From the NCBI GenBank assembly GCA_017979445.1, contig CM030705.1, positions 14,773,040 to 14,837,039 on the forward strand: DNA of 64,000 nucleotides, read 5' to 3'. The notes under the pieces are model-generated. The model did no database searches. It saw only the letters and a program-made list of their open reading frames with translations, and had not been told where the DNA came from. The position numbers and the translations under genes are program-made. Positions within the stretch are counted from its first letter, which is position 1, and each line of letters begins with the position of its first letter. This stretch comes from Akebia trifoliata. Taxonomy: Eukaryota; Streptophyta; Magnoliopsida; Ranunculales; Lardizabalaceae. Positions 22,842 through 34,039 of the stretch are shown here, piece after piece.

Positions 22842-23284
22842 TAAAAAAACATCATAAATGCATAGAAAATACAAGGAATAATGGTCGAAGGGGTGCAGTA
22901 GGAACAAAAGCAGAGGGAGCAATAAAAGTTGCAAGAGTTGCAGCAATAAGGGTAGTTGCGAGGGTCATACTCTTACAACCTAAGGATTAATGGGGAACCA
23001 GAACCCATGGAGAACGTCCGAACATTTCTGGTGCAAGTAAGAATAGAATTGCAAAAGAGTATAAAACAATAATCAAAGGCGATTCGAGCCCTCAAGAGGG
23101 ATAAATAGCAATTATGATAATAGAGAGCAAAAGAACCAGAGAACAAAAGGGGCAACGACGATAATGTTGGGCACCGAACTGGAAACCATAACCTTGAGGT
23201 TCGATCAAAAGGGAACCAGGTCAACCAGTGGCAGAATATACCACCTAACCCACTAACGTTGGGGAAGGTGGAGGATTTATTAAG

Positions 23285-24430
23285 ATGAAGAGAAGATGCT
23301 ACAGTCAAAACAGGGAAATAGGATGCCTCACTCGCTCGATTTTTAAGGATTTGAGAACGTCATCGTTCATAGAGGCGATCAAGAATTTTAAGCTACCGCG
23401 TGAGTTCCACATACCCAAGTTCAATTCTTTCGATGGAACTACGGACCATGTAGAGCACGTCATGCACTACAAAAACCTGATGATTTTTTATCAGGAAAAT
23501 GACATACTCACTTGAAAGATGTTCTAGTCTATTTTGAGGTCGGGAACTATCACTTGGTTTCAAGGTCTGGCATAAGGCTTGGTCGAAAACTTTCAATGGT
23601 TAGAGGAGCTCTTCGTGGTTCAGTATATTCACAAAAGGCATAGGAAGGTCAAGGTCAACGTATTATTCTATTTAAGACGGGAAGAAAGGGAAAGCATCCA
23701 TGTTTTCATGGTTTGGTTCTATACTCAATTATTATTGGTCGAGAACCTTGATGTTGACATGGTTATTCAGGCCTGCATCAATATGATCGTACCAGGAACA
23801 AGGTTGTAAAAGGAGCTGGTCACCAACCCACCAAAAAGGTTGGAGGATACGTACATTACGACCGAAAAATACATCACCCTAGAAGAAAATCTGAAGAGCA
23901 GAGCTCAGGAGGTAAGACCAACAGCGCATACTATTACCCCGACCAAAACTGAACCTCAAAACAAAAGGAAAGAGGAAGAGAAATGGTTGTGTAGGAAGAG
24001 GGCAAGGGAGGCAACAAATCGGTGCTCATGGAATTCAAGAAGGGTCTTGACACCTCTGATGGAGAAACCCTAAGAAATATTGAAACATATAAAAAATGAT
24101 CTGAACTATGTGCCACAACTCCTGAACTACCGAAGCAGACCGAGAAAGTCGTATTATGAGTATTATAAGGCGGATGACTATTCGTCCGATGATTGCTCAT
24201 GTTATTCAAGATATGATAAACTAAAGAAAGCTCAAAAGGTATGTGACGGCAACAATAGAGGAGCCTAAGATATGAGATTTTCCCCATCCTACTCCGAAGG
24301 GACTACCAGAGTATGAGGAAAGAGTTCGAAGAGTCGTCAACACGATCATCAGGGAATTTGATTTCGATAAGGTGGTAGAAATCTCGCATCGTACTAAGGT
24401 CAAAAAGTCATAACACAATAGGGCGTTTAT
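23285..24430 (+). pseudogene. Ty3/gypsy gag relic
   Basis: Fragments in shifting frames spell a plant gypsy capsid (retrotrans_gag). They include FKLPREFHIPKFNSFDGTTD (equivalent to KFKIPxxxxYDGTxDP), HVMHYKNLMIFYQ, VVQYIHKRHRKVKV, REERESIHVFMVWFYTQLLLVENLD and VIQACINMIVPG. They are followed by RPRKSYYEYYKADDYSSDDC, the decayed zinc-binding linker. Several stops and frameshifts separate the pieces, so it is dead. It lies between the primer site (22821) and the protease relic. Confidence 0.8.
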
Positions 24431-25022
24431 CAAGTTACAAAGGAGGCAACCATAGCTTAGGTACCCAATTCAATCGAGGGAAGTAAAGTGATAGTATTTA
24501 CTCAAGAGGACTCAAAAAAGGGTAACCATCCCATACAAAGATATCCTAGTCATCACATTGGTTGTAGGGACAATTAATTTGAAGATGATCCTCATTGATG
24601 CAGGGAGTGTAGTAGATATTTTATTTCTTTCGACAACCGAGATAATGGGAGTGCTCGGAGGAATTAAGTGTACGGAGGTCAGTGTGTATAGGTTCAACGA
24701 AAACCCTTTAGCTCCAATTGAGGAGATCATCCTACCCGTAGTCGTAGGGCCTGAGGTCGTAATGACCAAGTTCATGGTAGTAGAACTAGTTTGGCGTATA
24801 ATGCCATATTCGGGAGGAGGTATATACATTCAATAAAGGTTATGCTTTCAACATATCATTAAGTCGTACGTTTTTTGACCAGTGAGGGGTTTATGGAGAT
24901 CAGTGGAGACCAGGTAGTAACTAGAAACTACTTTGCTATGGCAATAAAGGAGGGAAGGAAGAAAGAATACCATAATCGAATTGAAAACGTGAAAGTCGAC
25001 CCATCTAAGGTTGATGATTAAT
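24431..25022 (+). pseudogene. Ty3/gypsy aspartic-protease relic
   Basis: A 92-codon open stretch (24558-24836) contains MILIDAGSVVDILFLSTTEI, the counterpart of VLVDNGSSADILF around the catalytic Asp of plant gypsy proteases, then LAPIEEIILPVVVG and TKFMVVEL. After a frameshift, FLTSEGFMEISGDQVVTRNY matches the YPTxxGxGEIRGDQxxAR motif that precedes the reverse transcriptase. No RT, RNase H or integrase follows before the 3' LTR, so the element is internally deleted. Confidence 0.75.
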
Positions 25023-25870
25023 AGCAACTACAGAAGGAACTGTTGGTAGAATGGGTGTTAGCGGTAGAACATATGAAGGGGTTAGTAAGAGTAGTGATAG
25101 GGATAGGATTGGTGGAGACAAAGTCAACCAAATGCTTCCTGGGTTGGTTTCAGGTGATAAGTTATGACAACATGTATTTCTCAGACTCGAAGTTTGAAAA
25201 AATCTGAGGTCTACAAAAGAAAAGATGGGGTAGAAGACAAGAGGGTAGTCTAGGAAGGTAAATAATGGCCCTCTCTTGGCTGTAGGGAGGTGGTAAGGGG
25301 ATGAATAGAGGAAAGAGAAGTCAGGCATTTCCCGAGTTCCCTATTCTTCAGAATGCCTTCAAGAATGAAAGTAGAAAGATGGGTCTTGTCCCTCACAGCT
25401 GCAAATCCAACAAAAACCAACAAGGTCAAAAGTCAATAACGAAAAAGAAAAAAGCTGAGTAAGGAAAAAGGGGAAGGACATGGCTTATCGGTCCAATTAA
25501 AGTAGTGATTTTTAAGGGTCGGGGAAGATTGCCTTTGAGCTTACTCCTAATAACCCATCAACTGAACGAGGTAGAGGAACCACTCCTTATTAATTTCAGG
25601 GAGTTGGAGTAGGGTTTCCCGACCTTAAAGCTTAAGCAAATAGTAGAACCTGGGCCTCTTTCGGAGCTTGAGAAAGTCGAAACTAGGCTCAGCTACCTAC
25701 CAAGTCTAGTCTTTGATCCACGATGAGTCGAGAATTCATTAGCTCCACTATGAAGATTAGGTAGTAAAAATTATCGGTCATCTAACCTGAGGCCTGGTGA
25801 TAAGAATTCAAGACCTCACGGGTTAAAGGGGATAAAGGGATCCTAAGGTCAGCTCAAAAATGACCCTAGA
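25023..25870 (+). other. Unassigned interior of the deleted gypsy element
   Basis: No continuous frame and no RT, RNase H or integrase motif could be found on either strand. This is where most of pol should be, so the sequence is presumably a deletion scar plus decayed linker. Confidence 0.5.
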
Positions 25871-25879
25871 GCACCACTA

Positions 25880-26020
25880 TAGCGTCCTTTTCCCAAGCTT
25901 CCTCGGGGCCAAGCTTGCCACACCATTCAATAGCTAAAAATTCAGGAATACCGAATGTACCCCTAAAATCCTCCATAGTGGGCTTGGCAGGAACATCTTG
26001 CCCATTTTTCCTAAGGTCTA
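25880..26020 (-). pseudogene. Antisense ORF relic near the 3' LTR
   Basis: The minus strand reads KNGQDVPAKPTMEDFRGTFG followed by IPEFLAIEWCGKLGPEEAW and stops near 25880. It is a protein-like stretch with ordinary amino-acid composition. Together with the coiled-coil relic at 22070-22735 it suggests that this gypsy family carried an antisense gene starting near its 3' LTR. The function is unknown. Confidence 0.45.
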
Positions 26021-26639
26021 TTCTATTGGAAAATAAGGAGAAAAATAAAAAGAAAAAAAAAGGTTATACGAGAAGGCAAAATACATGCAAAAATAAAATT
26101 TGGGAAAAAAAAGAAGAACAGACAAAGAAGGCTAAAAGGGAAACCAAAGGCTAGAAGGGAATACCTAAAGCAAAGAGAAGGTGAGAAAGAGAGATTTATT
26201 GAAGCTTTGGTTGGAAAATCAAACGAATAAGGCTTGAAAACATTGTGAAGGGAGAATTGTTGCATTACGACAAGAAAAAGAAGAAATAAAGGAAATGAAG
26301 AAGGGGAAATGAGTTTTTATAAGGAAAAAATCCTCAAGATGTGTCACCCATCCAACGGTCAGGAACACCTAGAACAAAGGGCATATGATGGGCTTTCTAT
26401 GCCATCATTATGCCCCAAGAATGAAGAGATTGAACACCACATGGAAGGAACCAACCGTCTGAAAGGTCAAACGTGGGCATTAAATGCACTCTCATAATGA
26501 GGTGACAACTCATGGCTGCAGACCACTTGGGAAAGGACGTGTGGAACAATTATTTCCTGTTTGCATTAAGAATGCGCAACTAACTTAACCTGTGTCGTTT
26601 CTAAAACTCAAGTTTTGGAATTTCTAGTTCAAGGACAAT

Positions 26640-27184
26640 AATGTACAGGTTCTCGAAAGGCCGGCATAATCCCGACCTTTCGAGAGGGGGCATTGGAAAG
26701 GGATAAATTCTCTGACCTATGGGAGAACAACACGTGTCATCCAAGGCTATAAGGATTACCTGAAAGCAAAGTTCCAACCTAGTGATTGAAATCGGTCGGA
26801 TGTATGACCAAAGGAGTGGGTTTAGATCACTGTCGGGAAAATAGAGTTTCATAAGTGAGGAACGCACAAATCCTTGGATCTTCAGGATTTCAGTGCCATT
26901 TTATAAGAAGGATTCTATTTGAGGGATTACACACATTCCTAATCCCAGATAGAAGGGGATAAGGAAGGAAACATGCAAAATGGAAATTCCAACTATAAAT
27001 AGAGGAGAACCTCACATCAAAGGTATGCAATTCTCTCTATATTAAACTCTGACGAAATTTCTCTGAAATTGATTTAGGCATCGAAGGCTCTGTTAAATAA
27101 GGAATAAGAAAGATCTTGAAGAGTTGCATGTCATCCGATTAAGGGAAGGAAAATCTCAAGGTGATCACAAAAAATTCCTCTACA
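26640..27184 (+). mobile_element. 3' LTR (right part) of the gag-protease gypsy element
   Basis: It contains ACTATAAATAGAGGAGAACC (TATA box and start of R) near 26989 and ends TTCCTCTACA. The 26729-27165 part recurs at about 34040-34467 at high identity and its last part at 22736-22820. The left LTR end was not found and may lie upstream of 26640. Confidence 0.65.
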
Positions 27185-27375
27185 AACATTATCTAGATTA
27201 TTTTTTATTTTATCTTGTTAGTGTAACTTGTAGACAATTGGATATTATTTATTAATATGGGATTTAATTTAATAGGATTTGTCTAAATATTATTTCAATA
27301 ATGGATTTGGAGGCTATATTTATTAGTAGTTTTATTTTTTTAGGTTATGTTTCTTTTTGAGTGATTTATCATGTA

Positions 27376-27961
27376 TGCCTATTTGCAGCACTTTTATTAT
27401 AAAAACTCCCTTACTTTATCAATTTTATTACTTAACAAACTTTACTTTATTAATAAGGGTAGCATGACTGTCTTAGTAAAATTTGAAATCTAACTAAGGT
27501 TTGTTGGGCCCATATGCATTATCTAATTGGTAATCCAACACTACAACCTTCTAGATTCCATAGAAAAACTTAGATTCACAAAAAAAAAAAAAAAAAAAAA
27601 ACCATTTTGATCTTGATTGATGGTGTTGAAAATGGATGGCTACTGAACTCCCAAATTTAAAACTAAAATTCAACAGTGAAAATTATCTTTTTTTTCTCAT
27701 TTTTTTTTCAAAGTTCTCATAATTTTGTTCTTTATAGCCCTGTGTCATCAAATCATGTTTTTAGATGCCAACAATTGATGTCATTAGACCCACTCCAACT
27801 TACGTCAATAACAAATTAACCTCATCAGTTTGAATTTTCAGATGTGGATCCCCACTCCAAGGTTTGGTGGGTAATGAACTTCTTAAATGTAGGTTCCCTT
27901 GGAGTTGTCAAAACTACAAGGGAGTTTTTATAATAAAAATGCAACAATAAGGTTTGGCAGG
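27376..27961. mobile_element. TIR element (MITE-like) at the left edge of duplication copy A
   Basis: CTTTTATTATAAAAACTCCCTT near the left (about 27392) is matched in reverse complement by AAGGGAGTTTTTATAATAAAA near the right (about 27918). The interior has a 22-base poly-A run (27580-27601) and sequence related to 58720-58950. Copy B of the duplication keeps only the part to the right of the poly-A run. Confidence 0.6.
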
Positions 27962-28236
27962 TAAATTTCTCTCTCTTTTTTAAGATATAAAATTTAATGG
28001 TTGATCAAAATGAAATTAGGCTTGTTTAATGAGCCCAACCCATTTAAAATTACTTAACTTAAGCTAATCCAATTTTAGAAGCTACTCTCGAGTTGATGAG
28101 CTCCAACCCAATGGTCAGGTTGAGTTGAGCTTGAGTTGAGACTTCTACAACTTTGGTTGAACCTAGATTTACCTCTAACCCGCCCAAGTTGTAGTCCTAG
28201 TGTTAGCAAGAGGCCTTAGTGGACCATTTCCATTTA

Positions 28237-28746
28237 GGGTATGTTTGATTGCATGGAAAGTGACTTTCCATGGAATTTGAAATCCATGGAAAAATAGTGG
28301 TGGAAAATAGGTAGGGTTGGAAAATCAAATTCCATTGTTTGATTTTACTTGGATAAAATCATGGAAAAAATATGAGAAAAAAGAAGAAGAAGAAGGAGAG
28401 GAGGAGAAAGAAGATGAGAGGAAGGGGAGAGGAAGAAGAATATGAGGAGGAAGAAGGTGGGGAGGATGTCACGGCGACAACGACGGCGACGGCGAGGTTA
28501 GTGTGATGGTCGTGGTGGTAGGGAAGAAGAAAATATGAGTGAGAAAAAATTGGGAATGAAAAATATGGGTGGATTTCACTTTCCACCACCTATATAAGTG
28601 GGAAAGTAAAATCCATGTTTTGGTGGACTTTTTGATTGGAGTGGAAAATGAATTTCCATTTCTATGTGCAATCAAACACTTGAAAATGTCATTTTCCATG
28701 AAAATTGATTTTCCACATTATTTTCCATGTGCAATCAAACATGCCC
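28237..28746. mobile_element. PIF/Harbinger (Tourist-like) MITE with TTA target duplication
   Basis: The ends GGGTATGTTTGATTGCATGG and, at the right, CCATGTGCAATCAAACATGCCC are inverted. TTA flanks both sides (28234-28236 and 28747-28749). Copy B near 35290 reads CCATTAAGAGG where copy A would read CCATTTAGAGG without the element, so the uninterrupted site is preserved apart from one base. The interior has GA-rich and CGACGG-type low-complexity DNA and no gene. Confidence 0.85.
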
Positions 28747-30331
28747 TTAGAGGAAGGCCTATGGCTAGTTTCTTATCTTAATTCACATTGAAAATATTGG
28801 CTTGGCTGACATAGGAATAATCTCATCAAGCGAGGGACCCATTTCATCCTCATGTCATTTCATGAGTATGAAATGCACGAATAGCCCTGATTAGGAAATT
28901 GGTGGTTCACGTTATAGATGTGGTCTCTTTCACCGTCATTGCCATGAATGGTGAGTGTATGCAAAGTGTAATATGATAAAGATGATGTGATAACAAGGGT
29001 ATGAAAGGCTTCCGTCCCTACCCTTTTGATCAATTACCTTACACATTTCATGCATGATATTTAAGTTTAACTCGCCGAAGATGAAAGATGGTTCTTCTTT
29101 ACATCTTAAGGTTTTCTAAAAATAAAACAAAGGAGAGTAAAGGGTATAAGAGAGATAGGGAGAAGTAATGCTTGATTTCATGGTTTATTAACGCCTCAAT
29201 CCAACACCTTTTTTGTATCTTTACGATTTTAGTCCATAACTACAATTGTAGCCATCGAACAATTCGATGACCATTGTATCACAGCAAGATTTGTTTCCAC
29301 GAGCAAGAACAAATATGCAAAGGTTTGGTTGGTTTAGATTGATTCATCAAACAAACATAAGATGGAAAACAATTTCACATATAAGAAAGAGGTCAGGATA
29401 TCAAAAGATTTTTTTTTTTTTTTTTGAACTCTCTCCTAACACTAGAAGATATGATTAAGAATATATAATAACTAGAAATTTGGAGTTCAAAAATAATAAT
29501 TGAAACTTCACATTCTGATTGATCGATATAACATATATGGATCTATCGGTTTTAAGCTCCATTCTATCGGATTTCAGATTTTTAGAATTTGTAGTATTTT
29601 TCTTAGATCCAATTACCAATTCGTCTTTCACTTGAAATGTCTATCCTCCTAAGGTGAATGGATCTCTAGATCGATTACTTATGTAGATTGATGCGATGAG
29701 CATACTGAATTTCTGATCAACGCATCAGATTCTCCATCTTCAAATTCTTTTCATTAGCACTGATACACAACGATTTGTTACATAACTGAGCCAACCCACA
29801 TGTTCTTAACAAACTTCTCTATTGGAATAGTGTCCCCCAAACGCAATCTTATACGGGACGAGTTTAGGGATATCTAAAACTGACAATTATTTTTGCACGA
29901 CCACTTGGATGTCATACATTTTAATCTTCCTTAACAAATCAACTCTATGCCTTCTAAAATAATTAAATTTCGATTTAAAGTCTCTCTTAAGATATTTTTC
30001 TCCTCAATGTGTCGAATTCTCCAACCAAACACCATATCGACTCTCAACTAACCATGACTCGTTAGTGAAGATAAAAATTGTGCCATTTAAGATCTAATGT
30101 ACATCGACAACCCTAACCCAAATCACTTGCAAATTTAACAATATTATTATAATTAAAATACATAATTATACTTACAGTTTAGGTAATTGAACTTGAGCAA
30201 CATACTTCAAAAAAAAAAAAAATAAATAAAAAAAAATACAGATTGTGCATTTCAAGGTTTTCCGAATCATCGATTCATCAACAATCAAATCAAGAAATCG
30301 ATGAATTGCCTCAGAATTTCCATTTCTAATG

Positions 30332-31363
30332 TCATAATGAGTGTTGTTTCAATAATGTGACCACCTCTTGCATTGGAGGTCTCTCTTTTGAAATCTCACT
30401 TGTACACAAATGAGCAATCCTCAATAACTCCTTTACCTCGGTCTCGGGCAATCCATCTCTCGACACTACTAGATCAATCATCTCAATCTCTCGACCTTGT
30501 GCCACCATTGTCCGAGCCCACTCCTCCAATCCGACATCCTTCCCATCCTCCATCTTTGGTGGCAAATTTGGACGCTTTCCCGTTATAATTTCAATCATTA
30601 AGATCCCAAAACTATAAACATCAGCCTTAGCGGTGGCATTCGTTAAACGGCTCCAATACTCCGGTGGCATGTAACCCATCGTACCGGCCTCTTGTGTCCA
30701 TACATGAGAGTTACATGCTTGCATTCGTCTAGCCCACCCGAAATCGGCAATATGTGCCTCGAATTCCGAGTCTAATAATACATTACTAGCTTTGATATCT
30801 CTATGAATTATTGGTGTCTCTAAAGTATGTAAAAACAATAACCCATCAGCCACATCTTTGATGATTTTAATCCTTACTTTCCAAGATAAATAGTTATTAA
30901 AATTAGAAGAAACGTTTTCCTGTGACGATGTGTCGTGGAGCCATTGGTCGAGACACCCTTTCTCCATAAACTCAAAGATTAAGATCCGGTCATCACCAGA
31001 AACACAGTAACCGAGAATTCTAACGAGATTTGGGTGTTGGATAGAATTCGTACCTAAAGTTTCCATCTCCGCTTCAAACTCGTGAAACCCTTGAAAGGCA
31101 TCTTTACTGAGCTTTTTAATGGCGACTTTAACGCCGTTATTGAGTCGAGCTTTGTAGACCAGACCGAAGCTTCCGTCTCCAACGATTCCGTCTGCGGCAA
31201 AGTTTCTGGTGGCGACGATTAGATCTGGTATCGAGATTTGATTTAGAGATGGATCGAAAGATCTGGACTCACTGATTGTGATGGATGTGAGACTAGGGTT
31301 TCGAGTGGTTCGAGTTCGTGGTTGTGGGAGTTTTTGTGAGGGTTTTTTGCAGAAGAAAAACAA
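30332..31363 (-). pseudogene. 5'-truncated receptor-type kinase pseudogene (copy A)
   Basis: A 343-codon open frame, nearly identical to the intact kinase at 36886-37989 from its CFFCKKP residues onward. It has lost the first 26 or so residues, that is the start codon and membrane anchor. Homology ends abruptly at 31363, just inside a stop codon (minus-strand TGA at 31370-31372). The first in-frame ATG is in EAEMETL, inside the kinase N-lobe, so no normal protein can start. The catalytic motifs (GDGSFG, VAIK, HRDIKASN) remain. The conserved Leu after DFG is Trp (DFGWAR), and PPEYRS became PPEYWS. The long open frame despite the lost start suggests a young copy. Confidence 0.85.
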
Positions 31364-31380
31364 CCAATTTCATGAGTAAT

Positions 31381-31548
31381 ATGTTGAACTCTATGCAAAA
31401 ATTACTCGACCACAAAAACTGGTAAATTTGATAATGAAAAGAAAAAATTACTTCTAGGACCTTGGTAAAGGGATTTTTTTTCTAAATAATCCCTAAATTT
31501 TGGGCAATTTCTTAATAGTCAATTTAGTAAACTTTTCTTTTCTTAATA
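31381..31548. repeat. 168-bp block, inverted relative to 39451-39618
   Basis: ATGTTGAACTCTATGCAAAA at the left and TTTCTTTTCTTAATA at the right match the reverse complement of 39451-39618 in copy B, equal in length. It sits at the broken 5' end of the kinase pseudogene. Shorter relatives (TTTATTTCTAAATAATCCCTAA) occur near 38480 and 38905. Confidence 0.85.
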
Positions 31549-31853
31549 ATTCATGAATTGTTAAATTTTAAAGTTAATTTTCTAGAAGTCTTATTTTATT
31601 AAGGATTGTAGTAAGGGTATTTATGTAATTTTGTATGAGTCCCACTTCACATGTATGTCACTTTCTCTCGCTTCTCTATCTCATCACATTTTCCATGTAC
31701 TCTTCTAGAATCTCTACCTTTATTGATGAACCTCATTACCATCAATTATCTCCATTTTTTCATACAATCAACCTTAAGTCTCAATGCATTTTCGTTTTCC
31801 ATCTTGAACCCTCTAAAAATCTTCTTGAAACTTCTTGAATAAGCATTTTCTCT
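31549..31853. other. Copy A-specific sequence
   Basis: No counterpart in copy B in either orientation was seen and no gene is recognised. Confidence 0.45.
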
Positions 31854-32022
31854 ATTCCGACCCAACCAATTTTTGGATTGAACTCCAACCCAAAGTCTGA
31901 CCAATAGAGTTCGAAACAAACTCAGCCCAACCAATCTCCCACCCATCCACCCTTCCCCAAAACTGGAAAATTAAAAGGCACAGGACGTAGCCTATTTTAT
32001 TCCTGGAGACCACAAATCAGAT

Positions 32023-32210
32023 TGGGCTTACAACTTAGCTTGAAGCCCGCCCAGATACTGTTCAATGTTGACTACTAACCCGTACTAGGCCCAGCCCAGA
32101 TTGGTGAGGATGTTACGGTACTCTTCGAGATGGTTCCATAACTTTAAACCCTAAATCTTTTTTTTTTTGGGAAGGTTTTAAACCCTAAATTTTCATTTGT
32201 CTTATAAATA
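32023..32210 (+). promoter_or_regulatory. snoRNA-type promoter of the U14 locus, copy A
   Basis: Site II motifs occur as TGGGCT (32023-32028) and as GGCCCAGCCCA (32089-32099, two TGGGCY on the minus strand). Two teloboxes AAACCCTAAA lie at 32146-32155 and 32180-32189, and TATAAATA at 32203-32210. Site II plus telobox is the known promoter signature of plant ribosomal-protein and snoRNA genes. The distance from the TATA box to U14 box C is 137 bp, the same as in copy B. Confidence 0.75.
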
Positions 32211-32339
32211 CCCCCCATGTTCCTCTTTGTCATTCATCTGTCGACTGCGCCGCCTCTTTCTCTCTTATTAGTTTCTAGTTTTTTATTTTTTTATTATAGA
32301 TTTTGTGGGTATTTTATTGGTTGAGTAGAATTTCTGTTG

Positions 32340-32455
32340 ATGATGACAAATCCAAAGGCTTGTTTCTCAAAACATTCGCAGTGGCCGCCTAAGAGCTTTC
32401 GCCTTCGCCAGGCTTGAGAGCTTATGCTGCTCTTTTTCCTTCCTTGGATGTCTGA
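32340..32455 (+). ncRNA. U14: U14 C/D box snoRNA (copy A)
   Basis: Box C ATGATGA (32340-32346) and box D CTGA (32452-32455) bracket 116 nt. The two conserved 18S rRNA-pairing elements of U14 are present: domain A CATTCGCAGT (32373-32382) and domain B TCCTTCCTTGGATGT (32437-32451) right before box D. U14 acts in the nucleolus, where domain A is needed for 18S pre-rRNA processing and domain B guides 2'-O-methylation. The plant-length insert lies between the domains. All 116 nt are identical to copy B while the flanks differ by substitutions and indels. A TATA promoter lies 137 bp upstream, and a second C/D-like RNA follows about 290 nt downstream. Confidence 0.92.
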
Positions 32456-32746
32456 AACTCTTTACTTCTTCTCTTTTTTTTTTTTTTTTTTTTCTGTATT
32501 TATGTTTATTTTTTATTTAATTCTCTCTCTGTTTTTCAATCTGATGGAATCATCCTCAAAATCTAGGGTCAAAATGATTGAAATATCTTCATTTTCAACC
32601 TCATTAAAAAAACCCTTGATTTTTCCCCAAAATAAACTCTTCTTCAATCTCTACTGTACAAAAAAATATTGAGTTTTTTAGATCCAATTTTCATCAAAAT
32701 CTATCGATTACCTAAAAATTACATATTTTTATTTATTTGTAAAAGG

Positions 32747-32842
32747 TGGAAGTGATGATCCTTTCCCCACATGATCGACTCGGATTATATTGAGCTATTT
32801 TAATTCTCTTTCGGAGAATTACCAAGCCAGGACTCTGATCCA
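32747..32842 (+). ncRNA. Candidate second C/D box snoRNA of the U14 locus (copy A)
   Basis: Box C GTGATGA (32752-32758) and box D CTGA (32835-32838) are enclosed by the terminal stem TGGA/TCCA (32747-32750 with 32839-32842), giving 96 nt. A perfect 7-bp internal hairpin AATTCTC-TTTCG-GAGAATT lies before the box D guide region. Copy B has the same RNA with only two differences. Both fall in the putative D' region, where copy A reads CGACTCGGA against CGTCTCTGA in copy B, so copy A lacks a proper D' box. Plant U14 genes are known to occur in polycistronic snoRNA clusters. I do not recognise the RNA or its box D target. Confidence 0.6.
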
Positions 32843-33145
32843 TCATTTTAAAAATCAATATTTAATAATTTTTTATTTATGTTTTTCTATAATTTATATT
32901 ATTAATATTTAAAATAATAAATGGATTTATTTTTATTTGGGACTTGTCTGCCCCCTATGGAGATGTTAAGATCCATACCTAAAGTTGCATTGTAGGCACT
33001 TTTGTCGATGTTAGTCCAATTTTATCAAGTGAATTTATTTTATTTAGAGCATCTCCGATGGACTAGGCCGTGGACATGTTAACGTTAAGAAGGTCAACAA
33101 ATTTGATCCAACCCACAAGTTGTTTACTCTGGTTAGAAGTTTGAA

Positions 33146-33257
33146 TAGTTACGTCAGTTTGTTAATTTATTAATTTTGAAAATAATAGTAATTTTAAGGC
33201 AGTTGCAACAACTTGAACTATTTTGCAACGTTAAGTCATTGACTACATCGTAACTAT
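33146..33257. repeat. Small fold-back structure at the end of copy A
   Basis: GAATAGTTACG and CGTAACTATTC form the ends, with an inner hairpin GTTGCAA / TTGCAAC. The same structure is kept in copy B near 42240-42360. It could be a tiny MITE. It is not a clear H/ACA RNA. Confidence 0.4.
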
Positions 33258-33390
33258 TCTATGAAGAAATGGGAGTTTTACGAATTTACAAGTCAACTGA
33301 AAAGGATTCAGTAGAGTTATGATCGTGTTCTAACAGAGATAACAGACGCGAAGAGAAATGTCCATGGCAGTTTAAGCTGAACTATAGACA

Positions 33391-34039
33391 CTGTAGATGC
33401 TAATTTTTGTTCTACCTCAAGAAGCTCTTCCTTCCTAGCGTAGCTCGGCTGGACTTGCAAATGAGCCCACTCCGACGATCAAGTTAGAGATTATATATAT
33501 TTTTTTTTTGTAAACCTTATCCTATTTTTTTAGAGAAAAGAAGAAAGAACCCCCTCTTCATCCATGGTCCTCTTCCCTTTATAGGAATTTCAACGATCAT
33601 TTTCTGTGCCATCCCTTGAGGTGACTCAGAGTAGTTTACTTATTCTCTAGTGTGTCAATTGCAAGGGTAGTTGCAACTGCCCTGATAATCCTAGAGCAAT
33701 TAGAACTGATCTGACATGATATGGGTTGTTTTAGCTGTTAATCAATGATACATCTGTCAGATCCGTCTTATCGACCTATACTATCCCTTGATATCTGCGA
33801 AACACTTCATCCGAACTACTTGATGGGTGATGATGGCGCGCTCGAGCTAAGTATCCGTGTGTCTGAGGATTTCCAACCACGGTACCTATCAAGCCTTGTA
33901 TCCGAGCTTCAAATCTATCCTTTCGAGTATCGATCGAGCTATGTGTCTATTCATCCGAGAATTTCCCTCCACAATACCCCCTCTTGAGGGTTCGGGCACA
34001 TTGCTCGGGTCCTCGAGAAATTATTTTCTAAAACATGAA
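33391..34039 (+). mobile_element. Fragment of another LTR-type sequence
   Basis: GCTCGGCTGGACTTGC and CTCCGACGATCAAGTTAGAGA near 33450-33490, then CCCTTTATAGGAATTTC (TATA-like) near 33575, resemble plant gypsy LTRs of the type also seen at 50200-51010 (GCTCCGATGCCAAAGTTAGA). No element ends or coding region could be identified. Confidence 0.35.

Larger units (their letters stand above)
27580..33390 (+). repeat. Segmental duplication, copy A
   Basis: Collinear with copy B in two blocks: 27580-31363 against 34467-37918, and 31854-33390 against 40933-42485. The block holds a kinase pseudogene and the snoRNA locus. Between the blocks copy A has an unrelated or rearranged 490 bp in place of the 3 kb in copy B that carries the kinase 5' end. 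Copy A alone contains the 510-bp MITE at 28237. Confidence 0.9.

Noticed and set aside
32424..32672. 82-codon plus-strand frame starting MLLFFLPW
   Set aside because: It overlaps the 3' end of the U14 snoRNA and a poly-T run and is not a gene.
33146..33257. H/ACA snoRNA as part of the U14 cluster
   Set aside because: The fold-back lacks a recognisable H box and ACA tail in the right places, so I left it as a small inverted repeat.
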